Part shown: piece after piece, positions 55,145 through 64,000 of the stretch
Position numbering within the stretch: the first letter of the stretch is position 1
Layout of the letters: every line of letters begins with the position of its first letter
DNA from: Tabrizicola flagellatus
GTDB taxonomy: Bacteria; Pseudomonadota; Alphaproteobacteria; Rhodobacterales; Rhodobacteraceae
Assembly (NCBI RefSeq): GCF_008271465.1
Contig: NZ_VMDU01000017.1
Span: 1-64,000, forward strand
DNA: 64,000 bases
Reading direction: 5' to 3'
Notes under the pieces: generated by a model
Told to the model about the DNA's origin: nothing
What the model saw: the letters and a program-made list of their open reading frames with translations, nothing else
Database searches by the model: none
Made by a program: the position numbers and the translations under genes

Positions 55145-56776
55145 TCAGCCTTCGGTTCCCGTGGCGGAAGCGTCTTCCAGATCCTCGGCCTTGGAGGGCT
55201 TGAGCGCAAAGCTGCGCAGGATGAAATCAGGGACGTGGTCGCCCATGCCGATCACCGCTGGCCCGAGGTCGCGGTCACGACGATAGTCGCGGCGATCCTC
55301 GCGCGGCTCGCGCCTGTCGCCACGATCCTCGCGCCGTTCGCCCCTGCTTTCCTGCCGCTCGTCGCGGCGGCGCTCGCCACCCCGTTCGCCACGTTCGCCG
55401 CGCGGTTCGCGACGCTCTTCGCGGCGCTCTTCCCGTCGCTCCTCTTCGCGCGGCTCTGCCTCTGTCACTTCGGCCTTGGGCACGGCCACCAGGGGCTCCA
55501 TCGGCGCGACCTCGTCATGCGCCTTCACCGGGCGCTCACGGTCCCGGCCGCGGCCAGCCCGTTCGCGCCCCTTGCGGTCCTCACGCGGGGGGCGGTCGGG
55601 TTTGCCTTCGCGGGTGTCGGGCTCGAAACCCTCGGGCAGGGGGCCACGCGGGATCTCGGCCTTGATCAGGCTTTCGATGGCCTTGAGGTATTTCTCGTCC
55701 GAAGGCACCGAGATGGTGAAGGCCTTGCCTAGACGCCCCGCACGACCGGTGCGGCCGATGCGGTGGACGTAATCCTCGGGATGCGAGGGCACGTCGAAGT
55801 TGAAGACGTGGCTGACCGCCGGAATGTCCAGTCCGCGCGCCGCCACGTCCGAGGCGACGAGGAGGTGCAGCGAGCCGTCGCGGAAGGCGTCGAGCGTCTT
55901 CATCCGTTCGGACTGCGCGAGGTCGCCGTGGATCGGCGCTGCGTTGAAGCCGTGCGATTTCAGCGACTTCGCCACCACATCCACATCCATCTTCCGGTTG
56001 CAGAAGATGATCGCATTGGTGCAGGCCTCGCCCTCGGCGCGGATCAGCGCGCGCAGCACGGCGCGCTTGTCGCCGAAGACGCGATCCTTGCGCACGGGTT
56101 TCAGCTCGATCAGGCTTTGCGTGATCGTGGTCGAGGTCGTCGCCTGCCGCGCCACCTCGATCCTGGCCGGATTCTTCAGGAAGGTCTTGGTGATCCGTTC
56201 GATCTCGGGCGCCATGGTGGCCGAGTAGAACATCGTCTGCCGCTTGGGCGGCGTCAGGGTGAAGATCCGCTCGATGTCCGGAATGAAGCCCATGTCGAGC
56301 ATCCGGTCGGCCTCGTCCACCACCATGATCTGCACGCCGGTGAGCAGCAGCTTGCCGCGTTCGAAATGGTCGAGGAGCCGGCCCGGGGTCGCGATCAGCA
56401 CGTCCACGCCACGGTCGATCAGCTTGTCCTGTTCGCCGAAGGCCACACCGCCGATCAGCAGCGCCTTGGTCAGCCTGGTGTGCTTGGCGTAGATGTCGAA
56501 GTTCTCGGCCACCTGGGCGGCGAGTTCGCGGGTGGGCGCGAGCACCAGGCTGCGCGGCATGCGGGCGCGGGCGCGGCCCTGGCCCAGCAGCGTGATCATC
56601 GGCAGGGTAAAGCTCGCCGTCTTGCCGGTGCCGGTCTGGGCGATGCCAAGCACATCGCGGCCGGTCAGCGCTTCGGGGATGGCCTGGGCCTGGATGGGTG
56701 TGGGAGTTTCGTAGCCGGCTTCCGAGACGGCTTGCAGCACGCGCGGATCCAGCGCGAGGTCGGAAAATTTGGTCAT
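55145..56776 (-). CDS. rhlE: DEAD-box ATP-dependent RNA helicase (RhlE type)
   Basis: 543 residues from ATG 56776 (MTKFSDLALDPRVLQ). Motifs in order: Q-motif PTPIQAQAIP, I AQTGTGKT, Ia PTRELAAQ, II VVDEADRMLDMGF (DEAD), III SATMAPE, V DVAARGLDIPAVSHV, VI HRIGRTGRAGR. After about residue 385 comes a charged tail dominated by Arg-Glu repeats (DNA 55260-55470, e.g. EERREERREERREPRGERG), a common RNA-binding tail in alphaproteobacterial RhlE. The last 40 residues regain ordinary composition. It unwinds short RNA duplexes in RNA decay or ribosome assembly. Confidence 0.93.
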   Translation of the reverse strand: MTKFSDLALDPRVLQAVSEAGYETPTPIQAQAIPEALTGRDVLGIAQTGTGKTASFTLPMITLLGQGRARARMPRSLVLAPTRELAAQVAENFDIYAKHTRLTKALLIGGVAFGEQDKLIDRGVDVLIATPGRLLDHFERGKLLLTGVQIMVVDEADRMLDMGFIPDIERIFTLTPPKRQTMFYSATMAPEIERITKTFLKNPARIEVARQATTSTTITQSLIELKPVRKDRVFGDKRAVLRALIRAEGEACTNAIIFCNRKMDVDVVAKSLKSHGFNAAPIHGDLAQSERMKTLDAFRDGSLHLLVASDVAARGLDIPAVSHVFNFDVPSHPEDYVHRIGRTGRAGRLGKAFTISVPSDEKYLKAIESLIKAEIPRGPLPEGFEPDTREGKPDRPPREDRKGRERAGRGRDRERPVKAHDEVAPMEPLVAVPKAEVTEAEPREEERREERREERREPRGERGERGGERRRDERQESRGERREDRGDRREPREDRRDYRRDRDLGPAVIGMGDHVPDFILRSFALKPSKAEDLEDASATGTEG

Positions 56777-56995
56777 CAGCGTCCTATGGATGCGGTATCG
56801 GACCGCATGGATGGTGGGACGCAAGTTTCCGGGCGCCCCGGCGTCTCGGCCCGATATGGCCGCGTGGGGCGCGCATAGCGGAAATTGGCCGCAGGGTCAA
56901 GTCAGGGGCCGTTCCGGTGGACGCAGGGCGTGGGGTGCGTTAACCTTTTCCCATTCCTTGCGGGCTTTTCAATCTTTCCATTTTCAAGGTGACTC

Positions 56996-57418
56996 ATGCA
57001 GCGGTTCATTCTTATTGCCTGCCTGGCGCTGGCGAACCCAGCCCACGCCGACACGGATCCCAGGGCCTGCACGCCACCCGGTTGCCGCACGACGGTCCTG
57101 TTCGCCTCGACATCCGACACCCGGAGCTATGCCTTGCTGGTTGCCGCCCCGGAGGCCGGATGCGACCGGGTCCGGTTCCGGATCGAGCACGACCGTGCCG
57201 GTGTTCTGGGCCAGTCGCCGCCCCTGGCCCCCGGCGAGCTGGCCGTGATCCGGCTTGGCCAGGGCTTTCCGCAGGGCGAGAACCGGGTGACGATCGCCTC
57301 GATCGGCTGCGACATGCCGCCGGCCGAGGCGCGGCGGGTGATCCTGGCCAACTCCGGGCATGACCACAGCTGGCGGTCGGGGCGGGTCCTGAATTCGGGT
57401 TCAGAACTTTCCGGCTGA
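56996..57418 (+). CDS. Hypothetical secreted protein, 140 residues
   Basis: Signal peptide MQRFILIACLALANPAHA (cleavage after AHA, residue 18). The mature protein has four Cys (DPRACTPPGCRTT; APEAGCDRV; SIGCDMPP) and a likely beta-rich core (VRFRIEHDRAGVLGQSPPL, ELAVIRLGQGFPQGENRVTI). Periplasmic location is likely. CAAGGTG precedes the ATG. The 219-base upstream gap from rhlE is AT-richer than its surroundings and probably holds two divergent promoters, but I see no clear hexamers. No family recognised. Confidence 0.7.
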   Translation: MQRFILIACLALANPAHADTDPRACTPPGCRTTVLFASTSDTRSYALLVAAPEAGCDRVRFRIEHDRAGVLGQSPPLAPGELAVIRLGQGFPQGENRVTIASIGCDMPPAEARRVILANSGHDHSWRSGRVLNSGSELSG

Positions 57419-57473
57419 TGCGGGCGGAGGGCAGCGGGCAGGGTCCGCCGCCCCCGCTCTGGCCTCGGCGGCC

Positions 57474-58733
57474 TCAGGGCCGGATCGTCCCGTTGCCCGT
57501 CACCAGATACTTGAAGCTGCACAGCTGTTCGGCCCCCACCGGACCGCGGGCATGCATCTTGCCGGTGGCGATGCCGATTTCCGCGCCCATGCCGAACTCG
57601 CCGCCATCGGCGAACTGGGTCGAGGCGTTGCGCATCAGGATCGCGCTGTCGAGCCGTTCGAAGAACCGCTGCGCCGTCGAGTCGTTCTCGGTCAGGATGC
57701 TTTCGGTGTGCTGGCTGCCGTATCGGCGGATGTGGTCGATGGCCTGATCCACCCCGTCCACCAGCTTCGCGGCAATGATCATGTCGAGGAATTCGCGCCC
57801 GAAATCATCGGGTTGCGCCTTCTTCGTGCCGGGGATCTTCAGCAGCTCGCCCTCGGTGCGGACCTCTACACCGGCCTTCAATAGGTCTTCGATCAGGATG
57901 CCGCCATGCTTGGTGTAGAACTGCCAGTCGATGAGGAGGCACTCGGCCGCGCCGCAGATGCCGGTGCGGCGGGTCTTGGCGTTCAGGACGACGCGGCGGG
58001 CCTTTTCCAGGTCTGCGTCGCGGTCGGCATAGACGTGGCAGATGCCTTCGAGGTGGGCGAAGACGGGCACGCGGGCCTCGCGCTGGACAAGGCCGACAAG
58101 CCCCTTGCCGCCGCGGGGGACGATCACGTCGATGTATTGCGTGGCCTGCAGCATGGCAGTCACCATCTCGCGGTCGCGGGTGGGCACGAACTGGATCGCG
58201 GCGGTGGGGAGGTTCGCGGATTTCAGGCCGTCGAGCATGCAGGAGTGGATCGCTTCCGAGGTCTCGAAGCTTTCCGACCCGCCGCGCAGGATGACCGCAT
58301 TGCCGGATTTGAGGCAAAGGGCACCGGCATCGGCGGTCACGTTGGGGCGGGATTCGTAGATGACGCCCACGACGCCGAGGGGGGTCGCAACGCGCTGGAT
58401 GTGCAGGCCGTTGGGGCGGTCCCATTCGGCCAGGACGCGGCCCACCGGGTCAATCTGTTCGGCGATCTGGCGCAGCGCATCGACGATCCCGCGCAGGCGC
58501 GTGTCGTCAAGCCGCAACCGGTCGCGCATGGCGGGGGTGATGCCGCGCTGGTCGGCGGCGTCGAGGTCCAGGGTGTTGGCGTCGAAGATTTCCTGCCGGC
58601 GGTTCCAGACGGCATCGGCGGCGGCGATCAGGGCGGCGGCCTTTCGTTCCGACGAGGCGCAGGCGAGTTCGGCAGCCGCCGCGCGGGCCTTGGTGCCGAT
58701 CTCGGTCATCAGGTCGGTGAACTGGCCGTCCAT
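57474..58733 (-). CDS. proA: Gamma-glutamyl phosphate reductase
   Basis: 419 residues (E. coli 417). Reduces gamma-glutamyl phosphate to glutamate semialdehyde with NADPH, second step of proline synthesis. Aldehyde-dehydrogenase fold: [49 protein letters not shown], catalytic Cys in [18 protein letters not shown] (the Cys of T-G-I-C). C-terminus [11 protein letters not shown] is canonical. Downstream of proB on the same strand, with 97 bases of palindromes between. Confidence 0.96.
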   Translation of the reverse strand: MDGQFTDLMTEIGTKARAAAAELACASSERKAAALIAAADAVWNRRQEIFDANTLDLDAADQRGITPAMRDRLRLDDTRLRGIVDALRQIAEQIDPVGRVLAEWDRPNGLHIQRVATPLGVVGVIYESRPNVTADAGALCLKSGNAVILRGGSESFETSEAIHSCMLDGLKSANLPTAAIQFVPTRDREMVTAMLQATQYIDVIVPRGGKGLVGLVQREARVPVFAHLEGICHVYADRDADLEKARRVVLNAKTRRTGICGAAECLLIDWQFYTKHGGILIEDLLKAGVEVRTEGELLKIPGTKKAQPDDFGREFLDMIIAAKLVDGVDQAIDHIRRYGSQHTESILTENDSTAQRFFERLDSAILMRNASTQFADGGEFGMGAEIGIATGKMHARGPVGAEQLCSFKYLVTGNGTIRP

Positions 58734-58756
58734 TGCGCTTCCTTTCCGTCCGGGCG

Positions 58757-58824
58757 GCGGAGTTTTCGAAAACTCCGCGCCGGAAATTTCAAAATTTCCG
58801 GTCCGATTTCCTTGCAGAAATCGG
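58757..58824. repeat. Three consecutive palindromes between proB and proA
   Basis: (a) a perfect 22-bp palindrome at 58757-58778 with half-site GCGGAGTTTTC; (b) a 10-bp stem CCGGAAATTT/AAATTTCCGG around CA at 58780-58801; (c) CCGATTTC/GAAATCGG with a six-base loop at 58803-58824. They nearly fill the intergenic space in a proline operon and would fold into three stems in the mRNA. Similar in style to 52580-52608. Confidence 0.65.
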
Positions 58825-58830
58825 GCCCGT

Positions 58831-61034
<2,204 letters not shown>

Positions 61035-61067
61035 TCAAGCGATGGGCCTCCGATGGGCCTCGGGGAT

Positions 61068-61135
61068 GCTCCTCGTGCGCCTTCGGCTACTCGTCGCGGG
61101 GCGTCAAGCGACGAGCGACGAAGGAGACGAGGAGC
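61068..61135. repeat. Long nested inverted repeat between obgE and ctaA
   Basis: Nested arms: GCTCCTCGT (61068-61076) with ACGAGGAGC (61127-61135); CCTTCG (61080-61085) with CGAAGG (61119-61124); CTCGTCGC (61090-61097) with GCGACGAG (61108-61115), around a ten-base loop. Related in its CTCGTCG and CTCCTCG blocks to the repeats at 7455 and 63859, though the block order differs. The rest of the 230-base gap carries the ctaA promoter. Confidence 0.6.
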
Positions 61136-61151
61136 GTTCCGTCGCAGGGCC

Positions 61152-61180
61152 TTGAAGGTGGGGGTGGGGGGGCCTAGTGT
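61152..61180 (+). promoter_or_regulatory. Candidate promoter of ctaA
   Basis: TTGAAG (61152-61157), 17-base spacer, TAGTGT (61175-61180), 27 bases before the ctaA ATG. Note the TAG-start of the -10 box, as in the candidates at 8601 and 29175. Confidence 0.4.
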
Positions 61181-61207
61181 CCCGGCCAGGACGAAAGGGT
61201 TCAGCGG

Positions 61208-62377
61208 ATGGCCACCAAGCGCAGTATCTTCGAAGAGGTCGGGACAGACGAGAAACCCGTTCCGGCGCCGGCAGGCGGCGGGATCGACGCCCGGCCGAAG
61301 GGGGCACGGCGCGGCATCCGGATCTGGCTCGTCGCGCTGTTCCTCCTGGTGGCGACGATGATCGCCGTGGGCGGGCTGACGCGGCTGACGGACTCGGGTC
61401 TGTCGATCACCGAGTGGAAGCCGGTCACCGGGGCGCTGCCGCCGATGAGCGAGGCCGCGTGGCAGTCCGAGTTCGACAAGTATCGCGCCATCCCGGAATA
61501 CCAGTTGCAGAACAAGGGCATGTCCCTGGAAGAGTTCAAGATGATCTACTGGTGGGAATGGGGGCACAGGCAGCTTGGCCGCGTGATCGGGCTGGTCTGG
61601 CTGGTCGGCTTCGCGGGCTTTGCCCTGGCAAGGCAGATCCCGCCGGGCTGGACCGGGCGCTTGCTGCTTCTGGGCGTGCTGGGCGGTGCGCAGGGGGCGA
61701 TCGGCTGGTGGATGGTGTCCTCGGGCCTCGAAGGCGAGATGCTGGACGTGGCGTCCTATCGCCTTGCGACGCATCTCGGGTTGGCCTTCGTGATCCTGGG
61801 GTTCATCGCCTGGTATGTCTTCCTGCTCGGGCGAAGCGAGGCCGAACTCATGACGGCACGGCGGGGGCGGGAGGCAAAGCTGTTCGGCCTTTCCACCGGA
61901 TTGATGCATTTCGCCTTCCTCCAGATCCTGCTGGGGGCGCTGGTGGCCGGAATCGACGCGGGACGGGCTTTCCCGACCTGGCCGCTGATGAACGGGCAGT
62001 TCTTTCCGGCCGATGCCTTCTATGTGCCTGACGGACAGGGGGGTAGCCTGCCCGTCTGGCATGCGTTCTTCGAGAACCCGGGCCTGGTGCAGTTCATCCA
62101 CCGCATGTCGGGCTATCTCCTGTTCGCCTTCGGGGTGGTGGTCTGGCTGCGCGGACGCAGGTCGAGCTATCAGGCGACGCGCGCGGCCTTCGATCAGGTC
62201 ATGGCGATGCTGGTCGTGCAGATGGGCCTCGGAATTGCCACCGTGCTGACCGTCGCGCATGTCCATGTCGCGATCACCCACCAGATCGGTGCGGTGATCC
62301 TCTGGGTGCTGATCCTGCGGGCCCGGCATCTGTCGCAATACCCCGTAGCGGGGTCGATCCGGGAAGGAACCGCATGA
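61208..62377 (+). CDS. ctaA: Heme A synthase (COX15/CtaA)
   Basis: 389 residues with eight predicted membrane helices. Oxidises the methyl group of heme O to make heme A for aa3-type cytochrome oxidase. Family features: GGLTRLTDSGLSITEWKPVT after the first helix, WWEWGHRQLGRVIGLVW (conserved His), THLGLAFVILG, and in the second half LVAGIDAGRAFPTWPLMNGQ, QFIHRMSGYLLF and ITHQIGAVILW with paired His ligands. Type 2 (no disulfide Cys pair seen). Coupled by ATGA to the M32 peptidase gene (62374-62377). Confidence 0.95.
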   Translation: MATKRSIFEEVGTDEKPVPAPAGGGIDARPKGARRGIRIWLVALFLLVATMIAVGGLTRLTDSGLSITEWKPVTGALPPMSEAAWQSEFDKYRAIPEYQLQNKGMSLEEFKMIYWWEWGHRQLGRVIGLVWLVGFAGFALARQIPPGWTGRLLLLGVLGGAQGAIGWWMVSSGLEGEMLDVASYRLATHLGLAFVILGFIAWYVFLLGRSEAELMTARRGREAKLFGLSTGLMHFAFLQILLGALVAGIDAGRAFPTWPLMNGQFFPADAFYVPDGQGGSLPVWHAFFENPGLVQFIHRMSGYLLFAFGVVVWLRGRRSSYQATRAAFDQVMAMLVVQMGLGIATVLTVAHVHVAITHQIGAVILWVLILRARHLSQYPVAGSIREGTA

Positions 62378-63843
62378 GCGCGTATGATGAACTGATGGCC
62401 TTCCAGCGCCAGACCGAGGCATTGGCCCAGGTGGCCGGACGGCTGGGCTGGGATCAGGAGACCGTGATGCCCGAGGGGGCGGCCGGGCAGCGGGCCGAGG
62501 AGATCGGGGCGCTGGAAGCGGTGCTGCATGCGCGGCGCACCGATCCGCGTCTGGCCGGCTGGCTGGCCGAGGCCAGGGCGCCGGATGCGGTGGGCGAGGC
62601 GCAGCTGCGGCTGATCCGGCGGTCCTACGAGCGGACGATGAAGGTTCCGGCGAAACTTGCCGAGGAAATCGCCACGACGATGTCGCTGGCGCAGGGGGTC
62701 TGGGCTGACTGCCGGGCGCGCGAGGATGTGGCGGGGTTCCTGCCGATGCTGCGCAAGGTGGTGGACCTGAAGCGGGCCGAGGGCGCGGCGCTGGCGGCGG
62801 GGGGCGATCCCTATGACGCGCTGGTCGATGACTACGAACCGGGCATGACCGGAGCGGCGATCGCGGCAATGTTCGATGCGATGCGGCCCCGGCTGGTCAG
62901 CCTGCGGGAGAAGGTGCTGGGAGCCGAGGCGCCGAAGGGCATCGTCGGGACATTCGCGCAGGACGCCCAACTGGCGCTGAGCCGCGAGCTGGCGACGGTG
63001 TTCGGCTACGACTGGTCGCGTGGGCGGGTCGATCTGGCGGTGCATCCGTTCAGCTCGGGGTCGGGCCACGACGTGCGGATCACGACGCGGGTCAACGAGA
63101 CCGATCCGTTCAACTGCTTCTATTCCACGATCCACGAGGTCGGCCACGCCGCCTATGAACAGGGGATCGACCCGGCCTATGCGCTGACGCCCATCGGGCA
63201 GGGCGTGTCGATGGGGGTGCACGAAAGCCAGAGCCGGTCCTACGAGAACCAGTTGGGTCGCAGCCGCGCCTTCACCGGCTGGCTGTTCGGCCGGATGCGG
63301 GAGATCTTCGGGGACTTCGGCATCGCGGATGCGGATGCCTTCTACCGGGCTGTGAACCGGGTGCATCCGGGCTACATCCGCACCGAGGCCGACGAGGTCC
63401 ACTACAACCTGCACATCATGATGCGCTTCGATCTGGAACGCGCACTTATCCGCGGCGACCTGGACGTGGCCGATCTGGAAGCCGCCTGGAACGACCGCTT
63501 CCGCGCCGATTTCGGGGTGGCGGTGGACCGGCCGTCGAACGGGATGCTGCAGGACGTCCACTGGTCCTGCGGGCTGTTCGGCTATTTCCCGACCTACACG
63601 CTGGGCAATGTCTATGCCGGCTGCCTGGTCAAGGCGTTGCGCGCCGAGGTGCCGGGCCTCGACACGATGATGGCCAGGGGCGATGTGTCGGCCGCAACCG
63701 GCTGGCTGCGCGAGCGGTTGCAACGCCACGGAGGGCTTTACGAGCCGCGGGATGTCGTGCGGCGGGCCTGCGGGTTCGAGCCTTCGGAGGCGCCGCTGCT
63801 GGACTATCTCGAGGCCAAGTTCGGCGAGATCTACGCGGTCTAG
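62374..63843 (+). CDS. Carboxypeptidase, family M32
   Basis: 489 residues, a normal length for thermostable-carboxypeptidase-1-like enzymes. The zinc motif HEVGH (H254, E255, H258) lies in STIHEVGHAAYEQGIDPAY, followed by MGVHESQSRSYENQLGRS, which supplies the third ligand (Glu in HES-x-S) typical of M32. VHPGYIRTEADEVHYNLHIM is the other well-conserved block. A cytosolic metallo-carboxypeptidase that trims peptides. Coupled to ctaA by a four-base overlap, probably a matter of operon packing rather than joint function. Confidence 0.93.
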   Translation: MSAYDELMAFQRQTEALAQVAGRLGWDQETVMPEGAAGQRAEEIGALEAVLHARRTDPRLAGWLAEARAPDAVGEAQLRLIRRSYERTMKVPAKLAEEIATTMSLAQGVWADCRAREDVAGFLPMLRKVVDLKRAEGAALAAGGDPYDALVDDYEPGMTGAAIAAMFDAMRPRLVSLREKVLGAEAPKGIVGTFAQDAQLALSRELATVFGYDWSRGRVDLAVHPFSSGSGHDVRITTRVNETDPFNCFYSTIHEVGHAAYEQGIDPAYALTPIGQGVSMGVHESQSRSYENQLGRSRAFTGWLFGRMREIFGDFGIADADAFYRAVNRVHPGYIRTEADEVHYNLHIMMRFDLERALIRGDLDVADLEAAWNDRFRADFGVAVDRPSNGMLQDVHWSCGLFGYFPTYTLGNVYAGCLVKALRAEVPGLDTMMARGDVSAATGWLRERLQRHGGLYEPRDVVRRACGFEPSEAPLLDYLEAKFGEIYAV

Positions 63844-63858
63844 TCCCGGTGCAGGCGG

Positions 63859-63928
63859 CGGCTCGTCGGTGACTGCGTCCCTCCTCGCAAGGCACCCCGA
63901 CGAGGAGACGCAGTCGAACGAGGAGGTC
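63859..63928. repeat. Dispersed inverted repeat (CTCGTCG family), best copy
   Basis: Nested arms: CTCGT (63862-63866) with ACGAG (63918-63922); GACTGCGTC (63871-63879) with GACGCAGTC (63907-63915); TCCTCG (63882-63887) with CGAGGA (63901-63906), loop of 13 bases. It lies between the converging ends of the M32 gene and the partial gene at the window edge. Same block order as 7455-7526 and 23009-23045. Confidence 0.65.
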
Positions 63929-63937
63929 GCCGAAGCC

Positions 63938-64000
63938 TCAGCGGCGGTCGATGAAGGCCTGGATGCCCCGGTCCGCCGAAGGCAGAAGCGCGTTCTCCAC
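63938..64000 (-). CDS. Enoyl-CoA hydratase/isomerase-family protein (C-terminal fragment)
   Basis: Twenty codons before the TGA, reading VENALLPSADRGIQAFIDRR. The ending R-G-I-Q-A-F-I-x-R-R is typical of the last helix of crotonase-fold enzymes. The gene runs off the right edge of the window, so the substrate cannot be judged. Confidence 0.6.
   Translation of the reverse strand: MENALLPSADRGIQAFIDRR

Overview
The window is dense, GC-rich bacterial chromosome in which nearly every base is coding. Gene content and order point to an alphaproteobacterium of the order Rhodobacterales (Rhodobacter/Paracoccus-like). The main evidence is a 14-gene nuo operon whose NuoB, NuoD and NuoI closely resemble Rhodobacter/Paracoccus complex I and which is interrupted by small extra genes, as described for Rhodobacter capsulatus. 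The obgE-proB-proA and nuoN-birA-coaX-rnj orders and the short terminator-like repeats with an AGTATTTGG core fit this too. I recognised no rRNA, tRNA, CRISPR, IS element or prophage.

Layout. (1) 1-1452: end of the phosphate operon, pstB (partial)-phoU-phoB. (2) 1679-4014: on the minus strand, an APH-type small-molecule kinase overlapping a class III PLP enzyme, probably a phospho-amine kinase/lyase pair. (3) 4165-4430: hemP with a coupled 36-residue reading frame upstream. (4) 4527-9080: ppsA, a hypothetical gene, moaA and a lipoprotein. (5) 9143-23004: an amino-sugar catabolic locus. A minus-strand operon (two ABC permeases, binding protein, ATPase, Gfo/Idh oxidoreductase, two SIS-domain enzymes, ROK kinase, a KbaZ/GatZ-like protein, NagA) diverges from a GntR/UTRA regulator and a cytoplasmic GH20 hexosaminidase. 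(6) 23050-24848: AlkD-like repair protein, PNPOx-family protein and a DUF3833-like lipoprotein. (7) 24900-28072: glmU-glmS, the anabolic counterpart of region 5; then gph. (8) 29189-32198: a coupled MFS exporter, DegT-type aminotransferase and membrane-anchored SNase-like nuclease.

(9) 32402-51837: nuoABCDEFGHIJKLMN with nine embedded extra genes: a FlK-like hotdog thioesterase, small membrane proteins, two membrane proteins carrying the same C-terminal helical module as NuoE, secreted/lipoprotein genes and a carboxymuconolactone-decarboxylase-like protein. (10) 51827-55080: birA, coaX and rnj, closed by a clear intrinsic terminator. (11) 55145-63843: rhlE, a secreted protein, obgE-proB-proA, ctaA and a family M32 carboxypeptidase. 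The window ends in an enoyl-CoA hydratase/isomerase-like gene (partial).

How the genes work together. Regions 5 and 7 together suggest import of an N-acetylated amino-sugar oligomer, intracellular hydrolysis, phosphorylation, deacetylation and deamination to fructose 6-phosphate, next to the pathway that makes UDP-GlcNAc from fructose 6-phosphate. Region 9 builds the proton-pumping NADH dehydrogenase. The most unusual signal there is one ~80-residue module present three times in succession (NuoE C-terminus plus two membrane-anchored proteins). Between genes there are several families of dispersed inverted repeats, including a composite element found after both phoB and gph.
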